Shown here one piece after another: positions 26,333 through 34,357 of a DNA stretch of 50,387 bases. The translations under genes and the position numbers were made by a program. The stretch comes from Rubrivivax sp. (GTDB taxonomy: Bacteria > Pseudomonadota > Gammaproteobacteria > Burkholderiales > Burkholderiaceae_C), in contig SEFA01000047.1 in assembly GCA_004210455.1 (NCBI GenBank), positions 1-50,387 on the forward strand. The letters run 5' to 3'. How positions within the stretch are numbered: position 1 is the stretch's first letter; every line of letters starts with the position of its first letter. The notes under the pieces were generated by a model. It had not been told where the DNA came from, did no database searches, and was given only the letters and a program-made list of their open reading frames with translations.

Positions 26333-27427
26333 TCAAACGCTCTGACGGCGCTTGCGCAGCATCAGGGTCATGAGCGCGAGACCACCGAGGAACATGGCGT
26401 AGCTCTGCGGCTCCGGCACGGCGCTGGCCGGCAGCACGTTGAAGGTGGTCGAGTAGGTGGCGGCGATGCCGCTCGTACCGGCCGCCAGCGAACCGCCAGC
26501 GATGCCCTTGACGATCAGCGTGTAGTCGCCAGCCAGCATCGTCGAGTCGAGCCAGGCGCGCTGGTAGGTCGCATTGCCCATCGGCGTCGCGGGATCGATC
26601 GTCAGCGCCCGTCCGTTCAGCAGGACTTCGGTGAAGCTGATCTGCTGCCCCGCGCCCGCGCCGATCGTGATCAGCGAGGCGTCCACCAGGCCGGTGCCGG
26701 CATAGTGGAAGGTGAGCGTGTCCAGGAAGCTGCCTGCCTCGGTGTGCGTCACGAAGGGCGCGCCGGTCAGGCCGTTCTGGTCGCCGGCGAGGACGGTGTC
26801 GTGGGTCTGGTTCAGGTCCGACGCGGCCATCGCGCCAGTGGCAGCAGCGGCCAGCGCGGCAGAAGCCAGGACGGAGCGCGTGGCGCGACGGCGACGGACG
26901 ACGACGCCCATGCCGAACAGGCCCAGCGCCGCCAGCGCCATGCTGCCCGGCTCGGGGACCTGCGTGACGTTGATCGTGCCGGAGTAGCTGGCGCTGATCG
27001 CCGACCCGGGGGCCAGGCCTTGTCCGGCGTAGCCGCGCACGGTCAGGACCAGCGGACCGTTCAGCAGGTCGTCGTCCATGCGGCCGAATTCGAAGCCGCC
27101 CTGGAAGCTGCCCAGCGCGGTGCGGCTGAAGTTGACCGTCTGGCCGTTGACCGTGGCGCTGATGAAGTCGATGTTGAAGCGGGCCTGCTGCGCGCTCGTG
27201 GTCAGGCTGGCGTTGACCAGGCCCCAACGGTCCATGCCGGTGAAGGTGAAGGTGTCGACGAACTCGCCGGCCACCAGGTGGTTGATGGTGAAGCCCGCCG
27301 TCTTCGTGTCCACGGACGTGCCGGACTTCAGGGCGACGGACTGGGCCGCGGTGACCGGCGCGGCATGCGCGGCGGAGACAGCGGCGGCAACCAGGGCGGC
27401 GGCAAGGAAACGGGTCTTGAGCGTCAT
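26333..27427 (-). CDS. Tandem FxDxF PEP-CTERM protein with internal sorting signal
   Basis: A secreted protein sorted by exosortase, built of two related FxDxF-type units in one 364-residue frame. Unit 1: signal peptide (1-22, FLAAALVAAAVSAAHA), FVDTFTF motif (57-63), then a full PEP-CTERM signal (PEP at 158-160, hydrophobic 163-177, RRRR 178-181). Unit 2 follows without a stop: a signal-peptide-like stretch (RSVLASAALAAAATGAMA, 184-201), FLDTLTF (234-240) and a second PEP-CTERM signal (PEP 338-340, helix 342-357, RKRR). ATG 27427 starts the first signal peptide. The join carries no frame break. PEP-CTERM signals are normally strictly C-terminal, so an internal one is odd. It may be a gene fusion by loss of the intervening stop and start, or a polyprotein. 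Confidence 0.88.
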   Translation of the reverse strand: MTLKTRFLAAALVAAAVSAAHAAPVTAAQSVALKSGTSVDTKTAGFTINHLVAGEFVDTFTFTGMDRWGLVNASLTTSAQQARFNIDFISATVNGQTVNFSRTALGSFQGGFEFGRMDDDLLNGPLVLTVRGYAGQGLAPGSAISASYSGTINVTQVPEPGSMALAALGLFGMGVVVRRRRATRSVLASAALAAAATGAMAASDLNQTHDTVLAGDQNGLTGAPFVTHTEAGSFLDTLTFHYAGTGLVDASLITIGAGAGQQISFTEVLLNGRALTIDPATPMGNATYQRAWLDSTMLAGDYTLIVKGIAGGSLAAGTSGIAATYSTTFNVLPASAVPEPQSYAMFLGGLALMTLMLRKRRQSV

Positions 27428-27598
27428 GGCAATGCGGTCCGGAGACCTCGGAGACCCGCAGTGGCAGGCCGATGCAGCGGACTCTATCGACGGGGTGGCG
27501 GACGGCGTCCCCCGCGCCACGGGGGGAGCCATGCGCGCTCGCGCCCGGGTTGTGAGAAAGCGCACATGGGGGGTCGGACGCGTCGCCCTGAAACGACA

Positions 27599-27621
27599 AC
27601 GGCGCCCACGAGGGGCGCCGT
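27599..27621 (-). terminator. secA terminator
   Basis: Perfect 9-bp stem ACGGCGCCC / GGGCGCCGT with a 5-nt loop, 23 bp past the secA stop on the minus strand. It is followed by a moderately T-rich tract (GTTGTCGTTTC). Confidence 0.75.
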
Positions 27622-27643
27622 CGATCTCAAGGGCCGCGACCTG

Positions 27644-30403
27644 TCAGGCCAGCTTGCCGTGGCAGCTCTTGAACTTCTTGCCGCTGCCGCACGGGCAAGG
27701 GTCGTTGCGGCCGACGTGGCCCCATTCGGCCGGCACGGCTTCGGTGCCCCCGGCGACCGGCGCCGCGTCCTGCGACACCGAGCCATCCTCGTTCGGATGC
27801 GTGTAGGTCACGTTGCCGACGTTCTCCGCGCGCTGTTCGATCGCATCGGCGGCGGCCGTGGCTTCTTCCTGGGACTGGATGCGCACGTTCAGCAGCACCC
27901 GGGTCACTTCCAGCTTCACCGCGTCCAGCAGCTGCGAGAACAACTCGAAGGCCTCGCGCTTGTATTCCTGCTTGGGGTTCTTCTGCGCGTAGCCGCGCAG
28001 GTGAATGCCCTGGCGCAGGTAATCCAGCGAGGCCAGATGCTCGCGCCAGTGCTGGTCGATGCTTTGCAGCAGCACCATGCGCATGAACGGCGTGAACTGC
28101 TCCAGGCCGACGCGGTCCAGCTTGTCCTGGAAGGAGACCTCGCCCGCCTTCAGCACGGCGTCGAGCACGTCCTCGTCGGTCAGCGTCTCGCTCTTCCTGA
28201 GCATCTCGGCCAGCGGCACCTCGAGCTTCCACTCATCGCGCAGCACGCGTTCCAGCGCGGCCAGGTCCCACTGCTCTTCCAGCGACTCCTCCGGCACGAA
28301 GCCGCGGACCACGTCCGTCAGCGTGCCCTTGCGCAGGTGGGTGATCTGCTCCAGCACTTCCTGCGCCTCGAGGATCTCGTTGCGCTGCTGGTAGATGACC
28401 TTGCGCTGGTCGTTCGAGACGTCGTCGTATTCGAGCAGCTGCTTGCGGATATCGAAGTTGCGGGCTTCGACCTTGCGCTGCGCGCTCTCGATCGAGCGCG
28501 TGACGATGCCGGCCTCGATCGCCTCGCCCTCCGGCATCTTGAGCCGGTCCATGATCGCGCGCACGCGGTCGCCGGCGAAGATGCGCATCAGCTGGTCGTC
28601 CAGCGACAGGTAGAAGCGCGACGAGCCCGGGTCGCCCTGGCGACCGGAACGACCGCGCAGCTGGTTGTCGATGCGGCGGCTCTCGTGACGCTCGGTCGAG
28701 ATCACCCGCAGGCCGCCCGCGGCCTTCACCTGTTCGTGCAGCTTCTGCCAGTCGGCCTTCAGCGCGGCGATCTTCGCGTGCTTGTCGGACTCGGACAGCG
28801 CTTCGTCGTTCTCGATGGCGACGACGTCCTTCTCGATGCTGCCGCCCAGCACGATGTCGGTGCCGCGACCGGCCATGTTGGTTGCGATCGTGATCACGCC
28901 GGGACGACCGGCCTGCGTGATGATGTCGGCCTCTCTGGCGTGCTGCTTGGCGTTCAGCACCTGGTGCGGCAGCTTCGCCTTGGTCAGCAGTTCGGAGACC
29001 TTCTCGGAGTTCTCGATCGAGGTCGTGCCGACCAGCACCGGCTGGCCGCGCTCGTGGCAGTCGCGGACGTCCTGCGTGACCGCGTCGTACTTTTCCTTGG
29101 TCGTCTTGTAGACCAGGTCCAGCTCGTCCTTGCGGACCGTCGGGCGGTTCGGCGGGATCACCACGGTTTCGAGGCCGTAGATCTCCTGGAACTCGTAGGC
29201 CTCGGTATCGGCCGTGCCGGTCATGCCCGACAGCTTGCCGTACATGCGGAAGTAGTTCTGGAAGGTGACCGAAGCCAGCGTCTGGTTCTCGGCCTGGATC
29301 TGCACGCCTTCCTTGGCCTCGACGGCCTGGTGCAGGCCGTCGCTCCAGCGACGGCCCGTCATCAGGCGGCCGGTGAACTCGTCGACGATGATGACCTCGC
29401 CGTTCTGCACCACGTAGTTGGTATCGCGGTGATACACGTGGTGGGCGCGCAGCGACGCGTACAGGTGGTGCATCAGCGTGATGTTGGCGGCGTCGTAGAG
29501 CGACGCGCCCTCGGCCAGCAGGCCGGCCTGGCCCAGCAGGCGCTCGGCGTTCTCGTGACCGTCCTCGGTCAGGTAGATCTGGTGCGACTTCTCGTCGACG
29601 GTGAAATCGCCGGGCTCGGTCACGCCCTCGCCGGTGCGGGGATCCAGCTCGCCGACCTGGCGCTTCAACTGCGGCGCGACCGCGTTGATCGCCACGTACA
29701 TCTGCGTGTGGTCCTCGGCCTGGCCGGAGATGATCAGCGGCGTGCGGGCCTCGTCGATCAGGATCGAGTCCACCTCGTCGACGATCGCGTAGGCCAGGCT
29801 GCGCTGCACGCGGTCGCGCACCTCGTAGACCATGTTGTCGCGCAGGTGGTCGAAGCCGTATTCGTTGTTGGTGCCGTAGGTGACGTCGGCGCCATAGGCG
29901 GCCTGCTTCTCGTCGCGCGGCAGGCCCGAGTAGTTGATGCCCACGGTCAGGCCGAGGAAGCGGTACAGGCGACCCATCCACTCGGCGTCGCGCCGGGCCA
30001 GGTAGTCGTTGACCGTCACCACGTGCACGCCCTTGCCGGTCAGCGCGTTCAGGTAGACCGGCAGCGTCGCCATCAGCGTCTTGCCTTCACCGGTGCGCAT
30101 TTCAGCGATCTTGCCGGCGTTCAGGACCATGCCGCCGATCAGCTGCACGTCGAAGTGGCGCATCTTGAGGATGCGCTTGCTGCCTTCGCGGCAGACGGCG
30201 AAGGCCTCGGGCAGGATGTCGTCGACGGTCTCGCCCTGGGCGATGCGCTGCTTGAACTCCTCGGTCTTCGCGCGCAACTGGTCGTCGCTCAGGCCCTCGA
30301 ACTGCGGTTCCAGCGCGTTGATGCGCTCGACGTCCTTGCGATAGGTCTTGAGCAGGCGCTCGTTGCGACTGCCGAAAATCTGGGTCAAAAGCTTGGGCAA
30401 CAT
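27644..30403 (-). CDS. secA: Preprotein translocase ATPase SecA
   Basis: Motor ATPase that drives unfolded proteins through SecYEG. The N-terminus [19 protein letters not shown] is diagnostic and fixes the start at 30403. Walker A is MRTGEGKTL, the DEAD-like box is [17 protein letters not shown], the second helicase domain has [14 protein letters not shown] and [12 protein letters not shown], and the C-terminal zinc/SecB-binding motif is [18 protein letters not shown]. 919 residues, the usual size. It is divergent from a DciA-like gene, the arrangement commonly seen in Burkholderiales. Confidence 0.98.
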   Translation of the reverse strand: MLPKLLTQIFGSRNERLLKTYRKDVERINALEPQFEGLSDDQLRAKTEEFKQRIAQGETVDDILPEAFAVCREGSKRILKMRHFDVQLIGGMVLNAGKIAEMRTGEGKTLMATLPVYLNALTGKGVHVVTVNDYLARRDAEWMGRLYRFLGLTVGINYSGLPRDEKQAAYGADVTYGTNNEYGFDHLRDNMVYEVRDRVQRSLAYAIVDEVDSILIDEARTPLIISGQAEDHTQMYVAINAVAPQLKRQVGELDPRTGEGVTEPGDFTVDEKSHQIYLTEDGHENAERLLGQAGLLAEGASLYDAANITLMHHLYASLRAHHVYHRDTNYVVQNGEVIIVDEFTGRLMTGRRWSDGLHQAVEAKEGVQIQAENQTLASVTFQNYFRMYGKLSGMTGTADTEAYEFQEIYGLETVVIPPNRPTVRKDELDLVYKTTKEKYDAVTQDVRDCHERGQPVLVGTTSIENSEKVSELLTKAKLPHQVLNAKQHAREADIITQAGRPGVITIATNMAGRGTDIVLGGSIEKDVVAIENDEALSESDKHAKIAALKADWQKLHEQVKAAGGLRVISTERHESRRIDNQLRGRSGRQGDPGSSRFYLSLDDQLMRIFAGDRVRAIMDRLKMPEGEAIEAGIVTRSIESAQRKVEARNFDIRKQLLEYDDVSNDQRKVIYQQRNEILEAQEVLEQITHLRKGTLTDVVRGFVPEESLEEQWDLAALERVLRDEWKLEVPLAEMLRKSETLTDEDVLDAVLKAGEVSFQDKLDRVGLEQFTPFMRMVLLQSIDQHWREHLASLDYLRQGIHLRGYAQKNPKQEYKREAFELFSQLLDAVKLEVTRVLLNVRIQSQEEATAAADAIEQRAENVGNVTYTHPNEDGSVSQDAAPVAGGTEAVPAEWGHVGRNDPCPCGSGKKFKSCHGKLA

Positions 30404-30659
30404 GCGGCTTTTTGAAGTTCTGTGGAGGGCCCGGTCGACCGGGCCTGAACGCCCGGCGGACCGCCTCGTGGGCGGCCTGATGAGGGCAGCGCCGCGCGAC
30501 CGGTGCACATGAGGCCAAGGGCCTCGGGTTGCAAGCGTCTGCGCGGAGAAAAACCGGTGGAGTTTAGCACCCGCCCCTCGGCGGCATCGGGCGGCGGCCC
30601 CTGCGCCGGACCGGCGGCGGACTCCGGGTTTCCGAGCGGCAGGACTACACTGGCGGCCC
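30404..30659. other. secA/dciA divergent promoter region
   Basis: 256 bp separating secA and the dciA-like gene. No further gene or RNA could be supported. No unambiguous -35/-10 pair is seen. Confidence 0.5.
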
Positions 30660-30995
30660 ATGTCCACCCGCTACCTGCCTCCTCGCGCCAAGCCCGACGC
30701 GCCCGATCCGCTGGACTTCGGACGGGCCATGTCGCAGAACGGCACGCTGGCCCGGTTGGGGACCCAACTGGCGCTGTCGCGGCGGCATCTGGCGGCGGTG
30801 AGCGTGGCGCTGCCGGGGGCGATGACACGTTTCGTCCAGGCCGGCACGCTCGACGAGCACGGCTGGACACTGGTGGCCGACAACGCCGCCATCGCCGCCA
30901 AGCTGCGGCACTTGCAGCCGACGCTGCTGCGCCTGCTGCGCGAGGAAGGCCTGCTGCTGGAAGGCGAACTCCGCATCCGCGTCAGGCAATCCTGA
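30660..30995 (+). CDS. DciA/DUF721 family protein
   Basis: Small DUF721-type protein related to DciA, the predicted loader of the replicative helicase DnaB in bacteria that lack DnaC. The recognisable core is [40 protein letters not shown] and LLRLLREEG. 111 residues, shorter than DciA of some other bacteria but normal for betaproteobacteria. ATG 30660 lies 256 bp from the divergent secA start. It is followed at 31032 by a hairpin terminator. Confidence 0.8.
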   Translation: MSTRYLPPRAKPDAPDPLDFGRAMSQNGTLARLGTQLALSRRHLAAVSVALPGAMTRFVQAGTLDEHGWTLVADNAAIAAKLRHLQPTLLRLLREEGLLLEGELRIRVRQS

Positions 30996-31031
30996 GCCGC
31001 CGCCGAGCAACGGGCCCGCCAGAACGAAAAA

Positions 31032-31051
31032 GGGACCGCCGAGGCGGTCCC
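31032..31051. terminator. Bidirectional terminator
   Basis: 8-bp stem GGGACCGC / GCGGTCCC with a 4-nt loop, between the convergent dciA-like gene (stop 30995) and the DVUA0089-type gene (stop 31073). AAAAA lies on its left and TTCTCGTT on its right, so it can act on both strands. Confidence 0.85.
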
Positions 31052-31072
31052 TTCTCGTTCCCCGCTCCGGGG

Positions 31073-31756
31073 TCAGTCCTTGCGGCGCAGGCGGCGCGCG
31101 CCACCCAGGCCAGCGAGGGCGATCACGGCCAAGGCCAGCGAGGCCGGTTCCGGCACGTCGTTGTTCTGCTGGGCGCCTTCGACGTTCAGGATGTCGAAAG
31201 CCCACAGCGCGTTGCGTTCACGGCCACCGGCGTCGCAGAACACGCCGTTGGCGCACTTGCCGTTCAGGAAGTTGGGGTTGCCGTCGTAAGTGAAGCCGTT
31301 GGCCAGGTCGGGGCCGAGGGCGAAGTTGTCGAACTGCATCACCGCGACCGTGTAGACCCCGGCGCTCAGCGTGAGGTCCAGGCAGGTGTCCCAACGCATG
31401 CCGCCCGCCGGATCGGGATTCACCGCGCCGCCGCCGCAGGTGCCGGGCGTGCCGCTGGTGGCGTCGTCGTTCTGGCCGACCAGAGCGCCGCTGGCATTGA
31501 ACAGCGCCAGGATCGGATCGAAGCCGCCGGCGGCGACCACGTTGCCGTCAGCCTGCGTGCCGCCCGCGTAGCTGTAGGTGATCAGACGGACCGCCGACGA
31601 GCCGTTCGCCGTGAAGGTGAAAGTCTGGACGTCGTTGGCCTGCGCGAAGCTGCCGGCGAACGAGAAGTTGGTCGGTGCCGCATGGGCGACGGCGGAGAGG
31701 CCGAGCGCTGCGACGGCGGCCAGGGCGGCAGCACCACGACGGAACAAGCTGTGCAT
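31073..31756 (-). CDS. DVUA0089-type PEP-CTERM protein
   Basis: Secreted protein with a PEP-CTERM anchor. Signal peptide at residues 1-26 (FRRGAAALAAVAALGLSAVAHA). The body follows the DVUA0089 pattern: FAGSFAQANDVQTFTFTANG, GGFDPILALFNASGALVGQN, DD, then LSAGVYTVAVMQFDNFA. It ends with VPEPASLALAVIALAGLGG and the basic cluster ARRLRRKD. 227 residues. ATG 31756 is preferred because it begins the signal peptide. A sigma-54 promoter lies about 63 bp upstream. Exosortase and the exopolysaccharide genes that usually accompany such proteins are not in the window. Confidence 0.9.
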   Translation of the reverse strand: MHSLFRRGAAALAAVAALGLSAVAHAAPTNFSFAGSFAQANDVQTFTFTANGSSAVRLITYSYAGGTQADGNVVAAGGFDPILALFNASGALVGQNDDATSGTPGTCGGGAVNPDPAGGMRWDTCLDLTLSAGVYTVAVMQFDNFALGPDLANGFTYDGNPNFLNGKCANGVFCDAGGRERNALWAFDILNVEGAQQNNDVPEPASLALAVIALAGLGGARRLRRKD

Positions 31757-31818
31757 GAAATTTCCCGTAAGAGCCGGTATTGGGAGGTGACCGGCTTGTT
31801 GAACACGGTGGCGGCTTG

Positions 31819-31834
31819 AGCAAGGGTTATGCCA
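31819..31834 (-). promoter_or_regulatory. Sigma-54 promoter of PEP-CTERM gene
   Basis: Minus strand TGGCATA-ACCC-TTGCT (31834 to 31819) fits the -24/-12 consensus, with GG and GC exactly 10 bp apart. The predicted start is near 31807, about 50 bp before ATG 31756. Sigma-54 control (PrsK/PrsR type) of PEP-CTERM genes is established in related bacteria, which supports the call. Confidence 0.8.
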
Positions 31835-31870
31835 CGACCGATTTCCTTTTGAAATCAAATACGTACATGC

Positions 31871-31913
31871 AGTTACGTGAGTAACTCCACACAAGTGTCA
31901 AGCGGAGCGACAC
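31871..31913. promoter_or_regulatory. Inverted repeats upstream of PEP-CTERM promoter
   Basis: Two inverted repeats: AGTTAC-N4-GTAACT (31871-31886) and GTGTC-N9-GACAC (31895-31913). They lie about 64-80 and 88-106 bp upstream of the predicted transcription start, where a sigma-54 activator would bind. The binding protein is unknown. Confidence 0.5.
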
Positions 31914-31959
31914 CGCCTTTTGGGGGTGTTAAAGCGCGAAGGTCGGGAGCGGAAAGACA

Positions 31960-31995
31960 GAAGCCCCGGCTCGTCGGTCGACGAAACGGGGCTTC
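31960..31995 (-). terminator. Hairpin downstream of tRNA-Thr
   Basis: On the minus strand the outer stem GAAGCCCCG / CGGGGCTTC encloses an inner stem TCGTC / GACGA, followed by TGTCTTTCC. It lies 28 bp past the 3' end of the tRNA and probably ends its transcript. Confidence 0.65.
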
Positions 31996-32022
31996 GGAAC
32001 AGGCGGTCGCCTGTGGGTTCAA

Positions 32023-32098
32023 TGGTGCCGGCTATCGGATTCGAACTGATGACCTACCGCTTACAAGGCGGTTGCTCTACCAACTGAGCTAAGCCGGC
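32023..32098 (-). tRNA. tRNA-Thr (UGU anticodon)
   Basis: 76-nt cloverleaf read on the minus strand from 32098. The acceptor stem GCCGGCT pairs with AGCCGGC. The D-arm is in TAGCTCAGTTGGTAGAGC. The anticodon loop CTTGTAA sits on a CCGCC/GGCGG stem, and the T-arm is CAGTTCGAATC. Discriminator A and an encoded CCA end it (32026-32023). Anticodon TGT reads ACA threonine codons. Sequence and fold resemble E. coli thrU. Confidence 0.96.
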
Positions 32099-32185
32099 AC
32101 AAGGAAAACTGGCGCGCCGCAGACTCTGCGGCGCGGGCTGCATTCTAGACGCAGCTTCGAGCGGTCCGGAGCGAAAAACCGACGA

Positions 32186-32749
32186 TCACTTGATGCGCTT
32201 GAGCGCCGGGCGTCCGCCCGACGGACCCGCGCCCGGATCGTCGTCCTCCGGCGGCGTCGCAGCCGCCGGGGCAGCCGGTGTGACCGGCTCCGGTTTGGAC
32301 TCGCCCTGCGCGGCGCCAGGAGCACCGCCGTTCGCATCGGACGCCAGCCGCAGGCCCCTCTGCGCGTTCGGCGCGCCAGTCGCCGGCTGGCGCGTGGCGG
32401 CGTCGTCCGGACTCGGCGGCGGGAAAGCCATGCCCTGGCCGTTCTCGCGTGCATAGATCGCGACCACGTGATCGACCGGCACGATGATCTCGCGCGCCAC
32501 GCCACCGAACCGGGCCTTGAACTGGATCAGTTCATTGCCAAGGTCCAGGTTGCTGGTCGCGTCGAAACCGACGTTGAGCACGATCTCGTTGTTGCTGACG
32601 TACTCCATCGGCACCTGGACCGTGCGATCCACGTGCACCGCGACGTAGGGCGTGAACCCGTTGTCCGTGCACCACTCGTGCAGGGCGCGGATCAGGTACG
32701 GCCGCGTCGAGCTGGCGGCGAGACCGCCGCCGTCCTTGCTGTCATCCAT
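32186..32749 (-). CDS. sspB: ClpXP specificity-enhancing factor SspB
   Basis: Adaptor that tethers ssrA-tagged proteins to ClpXP. The folded SspB domain covers about residues 12-115 (RPYLIRALHEWCTDNGFTPY, VDRTVQVP, EIVLNVGFDATSNL, IQFKARFGG, IIVPVDHVVAIYARENGQG). A long Pro/Ala-rich flexible tail ends in GGRPALKRIK, which resembles the short C-terminal ClpX-binding peptide. 187 residues. The start at 32749 (MDDSKDGG) lies 14 bp after the sspA stop; the two form an operon. Confidence 0.95.
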   Translation of the reverse strand: MDDSKDGGGLAASSTRPYLIRALHEWCTDNGFTPYVAVHVDRTVQVPMEYVSNNEIVLNVGFDATSNLDLGNELIQFKARFGGVAREIIVPVDHVVAIYARENGQGMAFPPPSPDDAATRQPATGAPNAQRGLRLASDANGGAPGAAQGESKPEPVTPAAPAAATPPEDDDPGAGPSGGRPALKRIK

Positions 32750-32763
32750 GGGGAGCCAGTGTA

Positions 32764-33381
32764 TTACTTGCGCATCACCTTCTCGGACGGCGTCAGCGCC
32801 TCGATGTAGGCCGGGCGCGAGAAGATCCGTTCCGCGTACTTCAGCAGCGGCACGGCGTTCTTCGACATGTCGATGCCGTAGTAGTCCAGGCGCCACAGCA
32901 GCGGCGCGATCGCGACGTCCAGCATCGAGAAGTCGTCGCCCAGCATGTACTTGTTCTTCAGGAAGATGGGCGCCAGCTGCGTCAGGCGGTCGCGAATCTG
33001 CGAACGTGCCTTTTCCAGCTGCTTCTCGGTCGGCTTGACCGTCTGGCCGCGGTTCTCCAGCACGTTGACGTGGGCGAACAGTTCCTTCTCGAAGTTGAAG
33101 AGGAACAGCCGCACGCGGGCGCGCGCCACCGGGTCACCGGGCATCAGCTGCGGATGCGGGAAACGCTCGTCGATGTACTCGTTGATGATGTGCGACTCGT
33201 ACAGGATGAGGTCGCGTTCCACGAGGATGGGCACCTCGTTGTACGGGTTCATCAGCGCGATGTCTTCGGGCTTGGCGAAGAGGTCGACATCACGGATCTC
33301 GAAGTCCATGCCCTTCTCGAACAGCACGAACCGGCAACGGTGCGAGTAGGGGCAAGTGGTTCCGGAATAAAGCACCATCAT
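32764..33381 (-). CDS. sspA: Stringent starvation protein A (GST fold)
   Basis: RNA-polymerase-associated GST-fold protein that is active in stationary-phase and acid stress. The N-terminal thioredoxin-like domain starts MMVLYSGTTCPYSHRCRF, and DVDLFAKPEDI with NPYNEVPILVERDLILYES are typical. The C-terminal helical domain ends GLTPSEKVMRK-like (ALTPSEKVMRK). 205 residues. The start 33381 has AGGAG 9 bp upstream. It lies between petC and sspB, the usual betaproteobacterial order. Confidence 0.95.
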   Translation of the reverse strand: MMVLYSGTTCPYSHRCRFVLFEKGMDFEIRDVDLFAKPEDIALMNPYNEVPILVERDLILYESHIINEYIDERFPHPQLMPGDPVARARVRLFLFNFEKELFAHVNVLENRGQTVKPTEKQLEKARSQIRDRLTQLAPIFLKNKYMLGDDFSMLDVAIAPLLWRLDYYGIDMSKNAVPLLKYAERIFSRPAYIEALTPSEKVMRK

Positions 33382-33481
33382 GGCAGTGGACTCCTGATCG
33401 AAGCCTCTCGGCTTCATCGATTTCTACAAACAACACAGTTCAACGCCGGCGCGGTCAAAAGACCGAACAGACAAACGACAA

Positions 33482-33513
33482 CGCAGTGGGGGCCTGTTCG
33501 GCGCCCCACTGCG
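33482..33513 (-). terminator. Terminator after petABC
   Basis: 10-bp stem CGCAGTGGGG / CCCCACTGCG; on the minus strand it is followed by TTGTCGTTTGTCTG. A second hairpin (GACCCGGT / ACCGGGTC, about 33520-33540) lies just before it. The pair separates petC from sspA. Confidence 0.8.
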
Positions 33514-33548
33514 CTTGAGGACCCGGTGCTAGACCGGGTCATCGGTTC

Positions 33549-34331
33549 TTACTTGATGTCCTTCCAGAAGGAGGCATTCAAGCGCCAGGCGAACACGGTG
33601 AACCCCAGCAGGAACAGCACCACGACGATGCCGAGCCGGAAACGCGTCCCCTGCGCCGGTTCGCCCATCCATTGGAGATAGGCGACCAGATCGGCAACGG
33701 ACTCGTCGTACTGCTGCGGCGTCATCGTCCCGGGCGTCACCTGTACGAAGTCCTTGAAGACATGCGTGACCTTGCTCGGGTCATGCGGGTCTTTTTCTTC
33801 CTCGAACCTGGCGGTGCGGACGCCCTGGAGCTCCCACAGCACATGCGGCATGGCCACGCTGGGGAAAGCGAGATTATTCCATCCCGTGGCCTTGGTTTCG
33901 TCCCGGTAGTATTTTCTGAGGTAGGTATAGAGGTAATCCGCCCCTGTTCCCTTCGCACCGTCGGCCCGCGAGCGGGCGATCACGGTCAGGTCCGGCGGCA
34001 GCGCGCCGAACCATTCCTTGGCCTGTTTCGGGTCCAGCGAGACCTTCATGGTCTCGCCCACCTTCTCTCCGGCGAACAGCAGGTTGCCCTTGATCTGCTC
34101 GTCGGTCAGGCCGATGTCCTTCAGCCGGTTGTAGCGCATGAAGCTCGCGCTGTGGCAGTTGAGACAGTAGTTGACGAAGATCTTGGCGCCGTGCTGCAGC
34201 GCCGCCAGATCGTTCATCTTGGACGTCGGGAAACGGTCCCACTCGATGCCGCCCTCCGATGCGAGCGCCGTCGACGTCAGACCCGCGCCCAGGCACAGCG
34301 ACGTCAGCAGCGTGGCGATGATTTTCTTCAT
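33549..34331 (-). CDS. petC: Cytochrome c1 subunit of bc1 complex
   Basis: Heme-c electron carrier of the ubiquinol-cytochrome c reductase. Signal peptide MKKIIATLLTSLCLGAGLTS then ALA. The heme-binding motif is CLNCH in NYCLNCHSASFMRYNRL, with a methionine axial ligand expected in the C-terminal half. The C-terminal membrane anchor is LGIVVVLFLLGFTVFAWRL. 260 residues. ATG 34331 begins the signal peptide; the frame remains open upstream through the cytochrome b gene as a shadow. Third gene of petABC. Confidence 0.96.
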   Translation of the reverse strand: MKKIIATLLTSLCLGAGLTSTALASEGGIEWDRFPTSKMNDLAALQHGAKIFVNYCLNCHSASFMRYNRLKDIGLTDEQIKGNLLFAGEKVGETMKVSLDPKQAKEWFGALPPDLTVIARSRADGAKGTGADYLYTYLRKYYRDETKATGWNNLAFPSVAMPHVLWELQGVRTARFEEEKDPHDPSKVTHVFKDFVQVTPGTMTPQQYDESVADLVAYLQWMGEPAQGTRFRLGIVVVLFLLGFTVFAWRLNASFWKDIK

Positions 34332-34357
34332 TCGATCGACTCCGTGGCGTTGGCGGT

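Noticed and set aside
27504-27519. TGGCGCG-N4-ACGCC upstream of the tandem PEP-CTERM gene (minus strand) as a sigma-54 promoter
   Set aside because: The GG/GC spacing is right, but the -12 half reads ACGC instead of TTGC and the -24 half has a mismatch; too weak in GC-rich DNA.
26189-30415. 1408-codon open frame on the plus strand
   Set aside because: It is antisense to secA and the tandem PEP-CTERM gene, has Arg/Val/Gln-rich composition typical of GC-rich shadow frames, and no domain.
31877-32092. Plus-strand frame ending GAGYRIRTDDLPLTRRLLYQLS
   Set aside because: This is the classic false protein produced by translating the antisense strand of a tRNA; the real feature is tRNA-Thr on the minus strand.
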